Positions 24,674-33,461 of a DNA stretch of 64,000 nt are shown piece by piece. The notes under the pieces were generated by a model, which was given only the letters and a program-made list of their open reading frames with translations, was not told where the DNA came from and did no database searches. The position numbers were made by a program, and so were the translations under genes. How positions within the stretch are numbered: position 1 is the first letter of the stretch; each line of letters begins with the position of its first letter. The DNA comes from Pseudoalteromonas galatheae (GTDB lineage Bacteria; Pseudomonadota; Gammaproteobacteria; Enterobacterales; Alteromonadaceae). The stretch spans positions 496,001 to 560,000 of the forward strand of contig NZ_PNCO02000001.1 of the NCBI RefSeq assembly GCF_005886105.2, in the 5' to 3' direction.

Positions 24674-25055
24674 TGTTTTACTCCCGTATTAAGCACTGGG
24701 TGACTTGTTAGTATTTATGACTGGATGATTAATCAAATTACTGCAAAGGGGAAGTTAGAGGCAGTAAATAGCAGTAGGAGAGTTTGTAAATTTAGTTGCA
24801 CAATTGCCATGTAAAAGACACAAAATTGATACTGGCTTGACGATAATTATTTTTGCTTAAATTTTGACTGAAAATAGCAAGAAGTTTTGCAGGATATTCA
24901 TTGGGGTTACTCTCTATTACTATGATTTTATTTGGTTTTTATGCTTTTTGTTGAGGGGTAACATGAAAAGGAGGTTTTTTATCATATCACTAAATTGAGA
25001 GGTCAAATGACGCTAAGTGTATTTAAATGTTTACATTTGACTGTTGAGAGAGAAG
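24674..25055. other. hpd upstream region with a possible TyrR-type box
   Basis: About 380 bp with no convincing gene. TGTATT-N6-TTTACA at 25018-25035 resembles the TyrR box TGTAAA-N6-TTTACA, and GTTTGTAAATTTAG near 24783 is a half-match closer to hpd. This is suggestive only. An eleven-codon ATG frame at 24963 is not supported. Confidence 0.3.
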
Positions 25056-25082
25056 TAAACCACGCTAAATTAGCGTGGTTTA
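25056..25082. terminator. perfect palindromic terminator after the POT transporter
   Basis: TAAACCACGCTAAATTAGCGTGGTTTA is an uninterrupted inverted repeat ten bases past the transporter stop. It could act in both directions. Confidence 0.8.
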
Positions 25083-25091
25083 CAGCAAATA

Positions 25092-26528
25092 TTATTGCTT
25101 CTCAGCGGATACTTCTAGTTCTTCTGCAAGGTAATGCTCTTGCGTATGAGGTTCGTGCTTACCCTCAGCGCCGTGCATCCAATCTACAAGCTTGTTGCTT
25201 AATAGATACATTAACACAGCAGACAGCAAGGCTACGCCACCTAAACCAATGAAGATGCTCATCGCATTTTTCATCGCTTCTTGGCCTTCACCGATGAAAG
25301 AGCCCACAAGACCAGCAAGTTTGTTTGCAACAGCCGTACATAGGAACCAAATACCCATTAGTAGTGATGCTAAACGTAGTGGCGCCAATTTACTTACCAT
25401 AGAAAGACCGATTGGTGATAAACATAGTTCGCCAAGTGTGTGGAACATATAGAACAACACCAACCAAATCATGCTGATCTGCAGTGTGTCACCCGCTTCG
25501 CCGCCCTCTGTTGCAAGTGCTAGCATCATAGTTAAGAAGCCTAACGCAAGGAAAACAAGGCCAATGGCAAACTTAACAGGAGAGTTTGGCTCTTTGTTAT
25601 CTAGCTTTAACCAGATCATGGCTACTAATGGCGCAAATACGATGATGAAAATAGAGTTCAGCGACTGGAACCAAGAAGCAGGGATCTCAAAGCCCATAAA
25701 CATACGGTTGGTATAGTCGTTTGCGAATAGGTTCATCAGGCCACCTGCCTGCTCAAAACCCATCCAGAAGATAATTGAGAAAACACTCATAGTGAAAATA
25801 ACACGAATACGATCTTTTTCTTTCTTCGTAAGCGGCTCTTTTGTCAGAGAGTCAGACATCTGTTGAGAAAGTTTAGCTGAAGGTACTTTACCGATATCGC
25901 CAAGGTATTTCTGGCTTAAGATAAGCTGCATAACCACAGAAATGATCATACCTACACCCGCCGCGATAAAGCCAGCCTGCCAGTTAACTACTGCCGCTAC
26001 ATAACCGGCAACAAGTGGACCTAATGCACCACCTAAGTTGATACCCATATAGAAGATAGTAAATGCACCGTCACGGCGCTTGTCACCTTCTTGGTATAAA
26101 TCGCCAACCATCGTTGAGATATTAGGCTTGAATAAGCCATTACCTAGACAAAGCAGTGCTAAGCCAAAGTAGAAGACGTTTACTTCTTGTCCTGCCACAA
26201 CACTGTGAGGAATACCCATAATAAAATGACCTGCGGCCATTAAAATACCACCAATAATGATGGCTTTACGCTGACCTAATACGTTATCTGCAAGCCAACC
26301 ACCAAACAGCGGAGTAAGATAAACGGCCATGGTAAATGTGCCGTAAAGGCTTAGTGCGTCGGCATTGCTCCAACCAAAGCCGCCATTTTGTACTTGTGCT
26401 ACAAGATAAAGAACTAAGATGGCACGCATACCGTAGTAGCCAAAGCGCTCCCACATTTCGGTACCAAATAATAAGAAGAGGCCTTTAGGGTGACCCAGAA
26501 ATTCTCCGGCCTTCGGAACTGAATTCAT
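25092..26528 (-). CDS. POT-family proton-coupled di/tripeptide transporter
   Basis: 478 residues with 12-14 membrane helices. The family signature ExxERFxYYG is seen near the start (EMWERFGYYGMRAIL), and the second motif appears as GNGLFKPNISTMVGDLY with FTIFYMGINLGGALGPLVAGY. The protein imports small peptides with protons across the inner membrane. This fits a protein-degrading marine life style and the amino-acid catabolic genes next door. A C-terminal acidic tail follows the last helix. The start ATG 26528 has AGGAAG upstream. The gene is monocistronic, with a strong terminator. Confidence 0.93.
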   Translation of the reverse strand: MNSVPKAGEFLGHPKGLFLLFGTEMWERFGYYGMRAILVLYLVAQVQNGGFGWSNADALSLYGTFTMAVYLTPLFGGWLADNVLGQRKAIIIGGILMAAGHFIMGIPHSVVAGQEVNVFYFGLALLCLGNGLFKPNISTMVGDLYQEGDKRRDGAFTIFYMGINLGGALGPLVAGYVAAVVNWQAGFIAAGVGMIISVVMQLILSQKYLGDIGKVPSAKLSQQMSDSLTKEPLTKKEKDRIRVIFTMSVFSIIFWMGFEQAGGLMNLFANDYTNRMFMGFEIPASWFQSLNSIFIIVFAPLVAMIWLKLDNKEPNSPVKFAIGLVFLALGFLTMMLALATEGGEAGDTLQISMIWLVLFYMFHTLGELCLSPIGLSMVSKLAPLRLASLLMGIWFLCTAVANKLAGLVGSFIGEGQEAMKNAMSIFIGLGGVALLSAVLMYLLSNKLVDWMHGAEGKHEPHTQEHYLAEELEVSAEKQ

Positions 26529-27078
26529 ATGTACTTCCTAATCTAATCAATGTGTTGTATCTGGCCATTTTTATAAAGAATGCGTTATTGCATCTAATGT
26601 TTTCAATCAACACTGAATAATGAGCCATATACTTAGCATGCAACGTTAGAAACGATGCGCGGTAAATAGAACACTTTTCAATGCAGATTGGCATTGCTTG
26701 TTGAGTCACCGAGTAAAAACCTTAATCAGATATCTACTTGTTGAGCTCAGGCATGCCTGTACTTTTTTTGAACGGGTGGCCAGTACCTATTTCAACTAGC
26801 GTTTGTTGTATGTAACGACTAACTAATTTAAAAAAGCGCGTCAGTATACTCAGTGAAAATTAATAGGGGAAGTGTTTGGAGTCAGAAAGCGAATAAAATG
26901 CGGTCAGTGATTCAGGGAGGGATCATTCTTGTGGGTGGCGTTTATATCTAAATGAATGGCGTGAGCATAAATATCGCTGATATTTACCATTCATTGCAGG
27001 TGTCGGTGCAGGTCGACCCTGCGATCCATTTCTCTTTACCTTGTTGAGAAAACGCTTGCCCCTAGTGGAGGCTGGAGT
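26529..27078. other. intergenic region
   Basis: About 550 bp with no credible gene; short frames lack start signals. The part at 26950-27010 is rich in repeats of GATATT/AATATC and has GCAGGTCGACCCTGC, a perfect palindrome near 27007. The rest holds the POT promoter region. Confidence 0.4.
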
Positions 27079-27100
27079 TGCGAGGGGGCAGTGCCCCCAC
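27079..27100. terminator. terminator after the hybrid kinase gene
   Basis: GGGGGCAGTGCCCCC forms a GC-rich stem right after the stop codon of the minus-strand kinase gene. No T run follows, so it may be weak or act at the RNA stability level. Confidence 0.5.
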
Positions 27101-27104
27101 ATCA

Positions 27105-29984
27105 TTAGGCCTCTTGGCTCAAATATTGTTGAATAAACTCTGTAGCGGCTAAAAAGTCCTGCTCCAACTTATCACGCATCTGAATAAGCTGATCGGTGGT
27201 AAGTGTGCCTTCTTTACACAAAGATTCAAACTCGATGGCTGTTTCTGCTACTTTTTCGGCACCGATAGTTTTAGAGATAGACTTAAGTTGATGGCAAGCT
27301 TCAATGATTTCCTCTTGGCTCATCGTGATCACCGCGCCGTTTATATCTCGTGTTAACTGACTACTTTGTTCTAAGTACATTCTGAAAAAGCGATTTCGTT
27401 TTGCTTCATCATGGTTTACATACTTGTTGAGCATGTCCATATTGATAGCTGGTGCAGGCTCACTGCCCTCTGTCGCAATAACTTCAGGCTCTACAAGCAT
27501 AGCTTCATTAATCGCAGGCTCTAGCTCTGTTTCTTGCTCTTCTCCTGCCTGTACCTGGCTAACGGCTACTGACGCAGCTGATGGCTCAGTATTTTGTTGT
27601 GGTTGCTGTGTTTTTGGTAAGCTTTCAATACACTTATTGAGTGTTGCTTCTAGTACATTTAACTCAACCGGCTTAGTAATATAGTCATTCATGCCACCAG
27701 CCTCACAACGCTCCCTTTCGCCTTTTAGTGCATTAGCTGTCACGGCAATGATGTATGGTTGCTCAATGGTATCGGTTGCGGTTTCTACATAGTCTCTAAT
27801 ATGCTTTACCATGTCGTAGCCCGACATCTTCGGCATATGTAAATCAGTCAGTACGATAGGAAAGTGCTCTTTTTTCCAAAGTTCTAGGCCTTCCTCACCA
27901 TTTTCCGCAACTTCGACGCCATAGCCTAGCAGGTGTAATTGGTCGGTCAGCACTTGTTGATTTAATACGTTATCTTCAACTAACAACACCAATTTGTTGG
28001 TTGCTCTTGCTTCATCAACGCTTAAGAAGTCGTTGATAGTGCGTGAAGGAGTGGTATCTTTTGGTTTATGCAAGCCCGCAGCGACCAAGATGGCCGTCAT
28101 AAAGCTAGACTTACACAATGGCGAAGCATTGAGGTAGAAAATATTTTTATGATTGAGCGCAGCTTCGTCCATTTTACTTAATACAACAACTTGTTGTTCA
28201 TTTTTCTCTAGCGAATAGACTACGGTTCTTAGCTCTTCATTGACCTTATCCATGCCGTCTAAGCCGTCGAGCACCCAAATTAATTGGTCTTCGTGCTGGT
28301 GTTCAGTTATCTCGCTTTCATCGATGGCAATCACGTTTGCACCCATAAATGATAGGTAGCGATTCAAAATAGTGCGTCTCTCGTTATTTGGGGTGAGTAG
28401 GGCAATGGAACGCCCGTTTAACATTTGCTTGTTCGCGTAATTTACTTTGCCATCCACACTAAATGGCAACTCCACAACAAACTCACTTCCCATGCCAATA
28501 TCAGAATTAACATGGATACTACCAAGCATGAGCTCGATTAAACTTTTACAAATGGAAAGGCCAAGTCCTGTACCGCCAAATTCTCGGGTGATAGAGCCTT
28601 CAGCTTGAATAAACGGATTAAAAATCTCTCTTAATTGGGCTTTTGTCATACCTTTACCATTATCTGTAACGGTAAAGCGCAAAGTATAGTGCTCCGAGGT
28701 ATTTTGCGAAACTTCTACGGAGATTTTTACATAACCTTGTATTGAGTCGTCTGTAGTCGTGAACTTGATGGCGTTACTGCAAAGGTTATAAAGTACTTGC
28801 CTCACGCGGACGGTATCACCAATTAAATTGGTTGGAATGTCAGGAGCGATAAATAGTTGCAAGTCTAGCTTACGCTTTTTCGCTACAGATGAAAGTACAC
28901 GTGCGACTTCCTCTGTGGTTTCAGCCACTGAGAAAGCACTATTATCTATGCGTAATTTACCCGCCTCAATTTTAGAAAAGTCGAGAATATCATCGAGTAT
29001 ACCAAGTAACGAGAAAGCCGAGTCGCGAATAATAGTGGTAAGGCGATGCTGAGCACCGTCAAGATCAGTTTGACGTAGTAAATCAATGGTACCAATTACA
29101 CCATTCATTGGTGTGCGGATCTCGTGGCTCATGGTGGCTAAGAAAGTGGTTTTTGCATCACTTGCACGTTCCGCATTTAAAATCGCCTTTTCTAGCGCCA
29201 GCGTGCGGGCTTGAACCTCAGTTTCGAGACTTTCTTGAAGCTGTTTTAATTCATTTTGTGTTGCTTGGTCGGATTCTATGGATGATTGTACTTGCTTTAA
29301 TAGTGCATTTATTGCTTTAGCAACCTCAGCCAAGCCACCACTATAATAAGTACCAACCGCCGACTTATAGTTTTTATCCATCGTCAGATGATTGATTTCT
29401 GAGATAAGCTCTTCAGTATCGTTACTCGATGCACCAGAAAGCTTGCGTGCAGTAATCACAACAATCAGCAAGGTACTAATAATAGCGACAGCGAGTAGTA
29501 TATAAGCAAAGAACGGGTCGCCTGATGACGCAGCTGAAACGGGTGGGGTATAAGTCAAAATAAGCTCACCAACACTTTGCTCATCTAACCGCAGTGGGAC
29601 GTGGTAAACCTGCATCATGCCTTTGATATAAGATTCTTCACGATTCAATGCAATGACTTGCTCACCTGAACTTTGTTGAAATACCAAGTTTGGTTGTCCC
29701 ACCCCTGTATTGACATACAAATAGGCGCCCAAATGTTCGTTAGATGCTATTAATGCGGACACAATCTGCTTGGCACTATCAAAACCATGTTGTGTAACTA
29801 CCTTAGCAAGGGGAGCTGCAACTGTTGTTGCTTGCTGTTGCAGGTTCACGGTCGGCGCGGAAGAGACTGCAGCTTGCTTTGGCAGTAAGTAAGCACCTAC
29901 GGCGCTGCACAGTCCAACAGTCAGTATTGCGATGAATAAAAAAAGTATCCGTCCATTTGCATTGGTATTCGCGCTATTTGCCAT
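27105..29984 (-). CDS. BarA-like tripartite hybrid sensor histidine kinase
   Basis: 959 residues. Helix 1 at about 10-33 and helix 2 at about 160-180 flank a periplasmic sensor region, followed by a linker and coiled coil. HisKA has FLATMSHEIRTPMNGVIGTID, and the ATPase domain has NAIKFT, DNGKGM and GGTGLGLSIC. A degenerate receiver lacking the phospho-Asp comes next, then a true receiver (LVVEDN..., VLTDLHMPKMSGYD). A C-terminal Hpt domain holds EACHQLKSISKTIGAE. This order matches BarA, which controls Csr small RNAs through UvrY in relatives. ATG 29984 is preferred over the upstream TTG. ArcB- or other hybrid-kinase identity cannot be excluded. Confidence 0.85.
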   Translation of the reverse strand: MANSANTNANGRILFLFIAILTVGLCSAVGAYLLPKQAAVSSAPTVNLQQQATTVAAPLAKVVTQHGFDSAKQIVSALIASNEHLGAYLYVNTGVGQPNLVFQQSSGEQVIALNREESYIKGMMQVYHVPLRLDEQSVGELILTYTPPVSAASSGDPFFAYILLAVAIISTLLIVVITARKLSGASSNDTEELISEINHLTMDKNYKSAVGTYYSGGLAEVAKAINALLKQVQSSIESDQATQNELKQLQESLETEVQARTLALEKAILNAERASDAKTTFLATMSHEIRTPMNGVIGTIDLLRQTDLDGAQHRLTTIIRDSAFSLLGILDDILDFSKIEAGKLRIDNSAFSVAETTEEVARVLSSVAKKRKLDLQLFIAPDIPTNLIGDTVRVRQVLYNLCSNAIKFTTTDDSIQGYVKISVEVSQNTSEHYTLRFTVTDNGKGMTKAQLREIFNPFIQAEGSITREFGGTGLGLSICKSLIELMLGSIHVNSDIGMGSEFVVELPFSVDGKVNYANKQMLNGRSIALLTPNNERRTILNRYLSFMGANVIAIDESEITEHQHEDQLIWVLDGLDGMDKVNEELRTVVYSLEKNEQQVVVLSKMDEAALNHKNIFYLNASPLCKSSFMTAILVAAGLHKPKDTTPSRTINDFLSVDEARATNKLVLLVEDNVLNQQVLTDQLHLLGYGVEVAENGEEGLELWKKEHFPIVLTDLHMPKMSGYDMVKHIRDYVETATDTIEQPYIIAVTANALKGERERCEAGGMNDYITKPVELNVLEATLNKCIESLPKTQQPQQNTEPSAASVAVSQVQAGEEQETELEPAINEAMLVEPEVIATEGSEPAPAINMDMLNKYVNHDEAKRNRFFRMYLEQSSQLTRDINGAVITMSQEEIIEACHQLKSISKTIGAEKVAETAIEFESLCKEGTLTTDQLIQMRDKLEQDFLAATEFIQQYLSQEA

Positions 29985-30710
29985 GCTTAATCCCAAAAGA
30001 ATTATTTATACTTAGTAGTTGTAGTAATCCTATCACCTTCGGCAAGTTTTTACCTCTCGTTTTTCAATCAATAGTAGTAATAGGGTGAGAGGTAAGACTA
30101 TTTTAAATCTCTGAATAATCAGGTTGTTACAAGTGCATTGTCGGTCTCGGTAAGAGAGCTTGGAAGGTTGGGTTTTAATAGAAGCTAAATTTTACTTAAT
30201 TCTTTTGTTAAATGATGAGTGTCCATGACGGTAATTGCGGTGGCTAATATAAACTTTAGCTCAAAGGCAATATTGCTTGCAGAGTTAGGTATAGGTAGCT
30301 CAGGTGAATGAGAGTTGCGGTAAACTAATGGCCGGCATGTCGGCTAACTACTGCTGCGTAAACTAGCTTCGTAATCAGAGGGTCAGTGCTAGAGTTGTCG
30401 CAAGGTAGCTACCTGTATTTTGACTTTATATAAAGATGAGAATCTAAAAGAGTGGGTAAGTGTCGTTTAGCTGTGATATCGGAAGAATAAAAAACATACC
30501 TTCTTGTTTGTTTCACTTCTTTATATGTACATTAGCCTCAAGATGTGGATTTCTATTTGTTATAGGCCTACGGTAATTTGTCTTACTCATAGAAATAAAC
30601 CGATAAATGCAGTAAAACATGGCTAGTCGGGCGTTTTTTCATCGAAAAAGCGGTATTTTAACCGCTTTGTCTGAAAACTGTGCAAACGATAAATGTATTT
30701 AAAAAAAGGG
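29985..30710. other. intergenic region upstream of the tRNA cluster
   Basis: About 725 bp without a credible gene. A hairpin AAGCGGTATTTTAACCGCTT near 30650-30669 could terminate an unannotated transcript from the left. I cannot show that such a transcript exists. Confidence 0.4.
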
Positions 30711-30739
30711 TTGACTTAGAACCGCAAAACCCGTTTAAT
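30711..30739 (+). promoter_or_regulatory. sigma70 promoter of the tRNA operon
   Basis: TTGACT (30711-30716), a 17-bp spacer and TTTAAT (30734-30739), with the tRNA starting ten bases later. The stretch CGCCGCAC after the -10 box is GC-rich, like the discriminator of stringently controlled stable-RNA promoters. Confidence 0.75.
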
Positions 30740-30748
30740 ACGCCGCAC

Positions 30749-30824
30749 GCCCAGATAGCTCAGTCGGTAGAGCAGAGGATTGAAAATCCTCGTGTCGGTG
30801 GTTCGATTCCGCCTCTGGGCACCA
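30749..30824 (+). tRNA. tRNA-Phe (GAA)
   Basis: 76 bases with CCA encoded. The acceptor GCCCAGA/TCTGGGC pairs, the D-arm is GCTCAGTCGGTAGAGC, the anticodon stem GGATT-GAA-AATCC reads GAA, and the T-arm contains GGTTCGATTCC. Confidence 0.97.
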
Positions 30825-30887
30825 AATTAAAATCATTGCATTAGCAATGTGGTGCATGCAGAAACTGCATGGTACACGAATTAGTGT

Positions 30888-30963
<76 letters not shown>

Positions 30964-31026
30964 CTTTATTTAGGCGAAAGCCTGTATTTTCTAGATATTT
31001 TAGTTATTTAGATACCAGAAAAAATT

Positions 31027-31080
31027 GCCCAGATAGCTCAGTCGATAGAGCCATTTGGAGTTGTATTGAAAATCCTTTTA
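31027..31080 (+). pseudogene. decayed tRNA-Phe copy
   Basis: Begins exactly like the flanking tRNA-Phe genes (GCCCAGATAGCTCAGTCGATAGAGC), then departs, keeping only ATTGAAAATCCT of the anticodon arm. The variable and T arms and the 3' acceptor strand are missing. The flanks TTTAGATACYAGAAAAAATT occur before both this copy and the intact one at 31106, so it arose by local duplication. Confidence 0.8.
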
Positions 31081-31105
31081 AGGATTTAGATACTAGAAAA
31101 AATTT

Positions 31106-31181
31106 GCCCAGATAGCTCAGTCGGTAGAGCAGAGGATTGAAAATCCTCGTGTCGGTGGTTCGATTCCGCCTCTGGGCACCA
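31106..31181 (+). tRNA. tRNA-Phe (GAA), second copy
   Basis: Identical in sequence to the tRNA-Phe at 30749, including the encoded CCA. It is the last gene of the cluster and is followed within ten bases by a strong terminator. Confidence 0.97.
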
Positions 31182-31187
31182 TCCTTT

Positions 31188-31216
31188 AAAAAACCTCGCA
31201 ATCGCGAGGTTTTTTG
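31188..31216 (+). terminator. rho-independent terminator of the tRNA operon
   Basis: CCTCGC AATC GCGAGG stem framed by A6 and T6 runs. Confidence 0.9.
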
Positions 31217-31313
31217 CTTTCTGATACTTTGTATTTCTTATCTTCGCAAAAAATAGACCCATCTGGTTACAACTGAGATTTACTTTTCAAAATACAGTGC
31301 TTAATATGCAAAA

Positions 31314-31336
31314 ATGAAACTGGTTATCATTTGCAT
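31314..31336. promoter_or_regulatory. Fur-box-like operator
   Basis: ATGAAACTGGTTATCATTTGCAT is a near-palindrome matching much of the Fur consensus (GATAATGATTATCATTATC), 16 bases before the response-regulator start. It predicts iron repression of the whole locus to about 37.8 kb. Confidence 0.65.
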
Positions 31337-31351
31337 TTTTAAAGGTTTGAT

Positions 31352-32038
31352 GTGAGAGAGAGCAAGGTCTTGCTAATCGAAGACGACTGTACTTTAGGTA
31401 CCTACTTGGTAGGTTTATTGCAAAAGTCAGGATATCAAGTTGATCAGTGCTTTGATGGTGAGTCGGGATTACGAGTTGCGCAGTTACAGCAACATGATTT
31501 GATCCTTTTGGACAATATGTTGCCAAAATTAGATGGTGTTTCTTTGTTAAAAAAGCTGCGAGCAACGAGTCAGATCCCTGTTGTAATGGTGTCTGCAAAG
31601 GGGGCCGAGGAGGAGCGCATTATAGGTTTGGCGCATGGGGCTGATGACTATATTGCTAAACCTTTTAACTCCACAGAGTTGCTCTTGAGAATGGAAAGTA
31701 TTCTTAGGCGAAGCCAAAATATGATTCAACTCTCTATACCGTCAGAGATTTCCATTGATGGCCTCACACTAAACTCGCAGACTCAATCGGTTTATGTCCA
31801 TGGCGAAATATTAGAGTTCACACCAATTCAGTTCAAGTTGCTTTGGGAGCTTGCTTCACGGCCACATACAATCATAACCAAACCTGACTTATATCTGTCT
31901 GTGCTTAATAAAAAATTAGGAGCGTATGATAGGAGTTTAGATATGCACTTAAGTCGAGTACGCAGAAAGCTTAATGAAGCAAACTGGCATGGTGAGCGTT
32001 TACAAACTGTGCATGGAAAAGGTTATTGTTTTAAATGA
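31352..32038 (+). CDS. OmpR-family response regulator
   Basis: 228 residues. The receiver domain has the acidic pair in LIEDD, phospho-Asp in LILLDNMLPKLDG (Asp50 region; the usual second Asp pattern is D-N-M-L-P), Lys in YIAKPF, and a winged-helix DNA-binding domain with FTPIQFKLLWELASRP and DRSLDMHLSRVRRKL. It is translated from GTG 31352 and overlaps the kinase gene by 4 bases (ATGA), so the pair is coupled. Neighbours suggest it reports on the iron or siderophore/heme uptake genes that follow. Confidence 0.9.
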   Translation: MRESKVLLIEDDCTLGTYLVGLLQKSGYQVDQCFDGESGLRVAQLQQHDLILLDNMLPKLDGVSLLKKLRATSQIPVVMVSAKGAEEERIIGLAHGADDYIAKPFNSTELLLRMESILRRSQNMIQLSIPSEISIDGLTLNSQTQSVYVHGEILEFTPIQFKLLWELASRPHTIITKPDLYLSVLNKKLGAYDRSLDMHLSRVRRKLNEANWHGERLQTVHGKGYCFK

Positions 32039-33372
32039 AACGAAATATTTTGTGGAAACTGAGCTTAATCCTAGCTGCTGGTTTGGTCGCTTTTTTCTAT
32101 TTACTGCATGTTTTAACACTTAAAACAGAAGAAAGTATGAGTATGATAGCTGTAAGCGATAGAATCCAGATGAAGAATTGGAAGTCTGAAGCTGAAAGAC
32201 TCTACTTGGCTAACAACCAAGAAGCGCTAGAGGCTTGGATAAAAAACCTGATGGAAGAAGAATCTACATGGGTATCAATCGCGAGTTTTGACGCTATTCA
32301 TTTAGCTGGAGAGCCAATAGATCAGAATATCGTTGGAAGCTATCACTTTGGTCGGAGCATTGAATGGAAAATACATTTATATTTTGAATCAAATCCAATA
32401 ATGGAGCTTCCATTCGAGTCTTCTAATGCAAGCTTACTCATAAAGTTGCCAGAGCGAATGCGGCCTGGGATCTACTGGAATACGACTAAATTTATGCTTC
32501 AGGTACTTATTCCTATGGCAGTATTGGCGGTATTATCCATCTTTCTTTATCGACATATCATTATTCCATTGCGACAGCTGGATAGTGCAACAAGTGCTTT
32601 TAGTAAAGGCAATTTTAAAGTAAGACTTGGAAAGTATCTTGGCAAGCGCAATGACGAGTTTTCACATTTAGCCTCTACGTTCGATCAGATGGCATCAAGG
32701 ATCGGGGAGCTAATTGCAAGTCAACGTCAGCTAATCGCTGATCTGTCACATGAACTTAGAACTCCGCTAACTCGACTAGATATTGCGGTTAGTAACTTTG
32801 AAGAGAATGATAGCCAACGACACTTAGAGCGTATTGCTCGTGAATCTCAACAGATTAGAAAGTTGGTCGAAGATTCACTCACTTTGGCTTGGCTAGATAA
32901 TGAAAATCCAATGTTACAGAAGGAAAGCGTAGATTTAGTAGACCTGCTGGATGTGTTGATCGATGACGCCAAGTTTGAGTTTCCTGATCGAACGCTGTTA
33001 TTTGAATCGCCAAAAAGTGCCGTTGTTGTAAATAGTTGCCATAGAGCACTGTGCCCAGCAATCGAGAATATCATTCGTAATGCCTTACGCTTTACGCCTG
33101 AAGGTAAAAAAGTCGAGATAAAACTACAGCGAATAAGCAACGATTATTTAGTTGAAGTGCTAGATCAGGGGCCTGGGATCCCCGAAGAGTTTATTGAGAA
33201 AGTATTTGAGCCATTTTTCCGTGTGGACAATGCTCGTCTCGCACAAAGTGATAGTTTTGGTCTTGGTTTAGCACTTGCTAAGCGACACTTGAGAAGTGTT
33301 AGAGCGCGCGTGTCAGCACGTAATTTAGCCAGTGGAGGGTTGGTTGTACAAGTAATAATTCCGGTTTCGTAA
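32035..33372 (+). CDS. sensor histidine kinase partner
   Basis: 445 residues. Membrane helix 1 at about 7-27, a ~120-residue periplasmic sensor, helix 2 at about 155-178 (MLQVLIPMAVLAVLSIFLY), HAMP (PLRQLDSATSAFSKGNF), then HisKA with LIADLSHELRTPLTRLD and an ATPase domain with NIIRNALRFTPEG, DQGPGIP and FGLGLALAKRH. All boxes (H, N, G1, G2) are present. It is coupled to the response regulator upstream and followed by the TonB receptor gene after an 89-base gap. Confidence 0.92.
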   Translation: MKRNILWKLSLILAAGLVAFFYLLHVLTLKTEESMSMIAVSDRIQMKNWKSEAERLYLANNQEALEAWIKNLMEEESTWVSIASFDAIHLAGEPIDQNIVGSYHFGRSIEWKIHLYFESNPIMELPFESSNASLLIKLPERMRPGIYWNTTKFMLQVLIPMAVLAVLSIFLYRHIIIPLRQLDSATSAFSKGNFKVRLGKYLGKRNDEFSHLASTFDQMASRIGELIASQRQLIADLSHELRTPLTRLDIAVSNFEENDSQRHLERIARESQQIRKLVEDSLTLAWLDNENPMLQKESVDLVDLLDVLIDDAKFEFPDRTLLFESPKSAVVVNSCHRALCPAIENIIRNALRFTPEGKKVEIKLQRISNDYLVEVLDQGPGIPEEFIEKVFEPFFRVDNARLAQSDSFGLGLALAKRHLRSVRARVSARNLASGGLVVQVIIPVS

Positions 33373-33461
33373 AATGTAACAATTGTAAAAGTGATTGCTT
33401 GAGAAAGCTAAATAGTAATAATTCTGATTCAGCCTTTTAACTGTTGTTTGAGACATGAATC

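Noticed and set aside
25018..25035. TyrR box controlling hpd
   Set aside because: The match has two mismatches and is about 345 bases from the hpd start, so I list it only as a weak possibility within the intergenic feature and not as a finding.
24963..25252. Leader peptide or 85-codon gene upstream of hpd on the plus strand
   Set aside because: The longer frame runs antisense through the end of the POT gene and across its terminator; the short one has no conserved feature.
26923..27105. 60-codon minus-strand frame before the hybrid kinase stop
   Set aside because: It overlaps the terminator hairpin, has no start signal and a composition unlike a protein.
30228..30311. 28-codon plus-strand frame in the gap before the tRNA genes
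   Set aside because: No ribosome binding site and no promoter that I can support.
29985..30710. CsrB-like RNA gene next to the BarA-like kinase
   Set aside because: The region does not contain a cluster of GGA hairpins of the kind seen in the repeat units.
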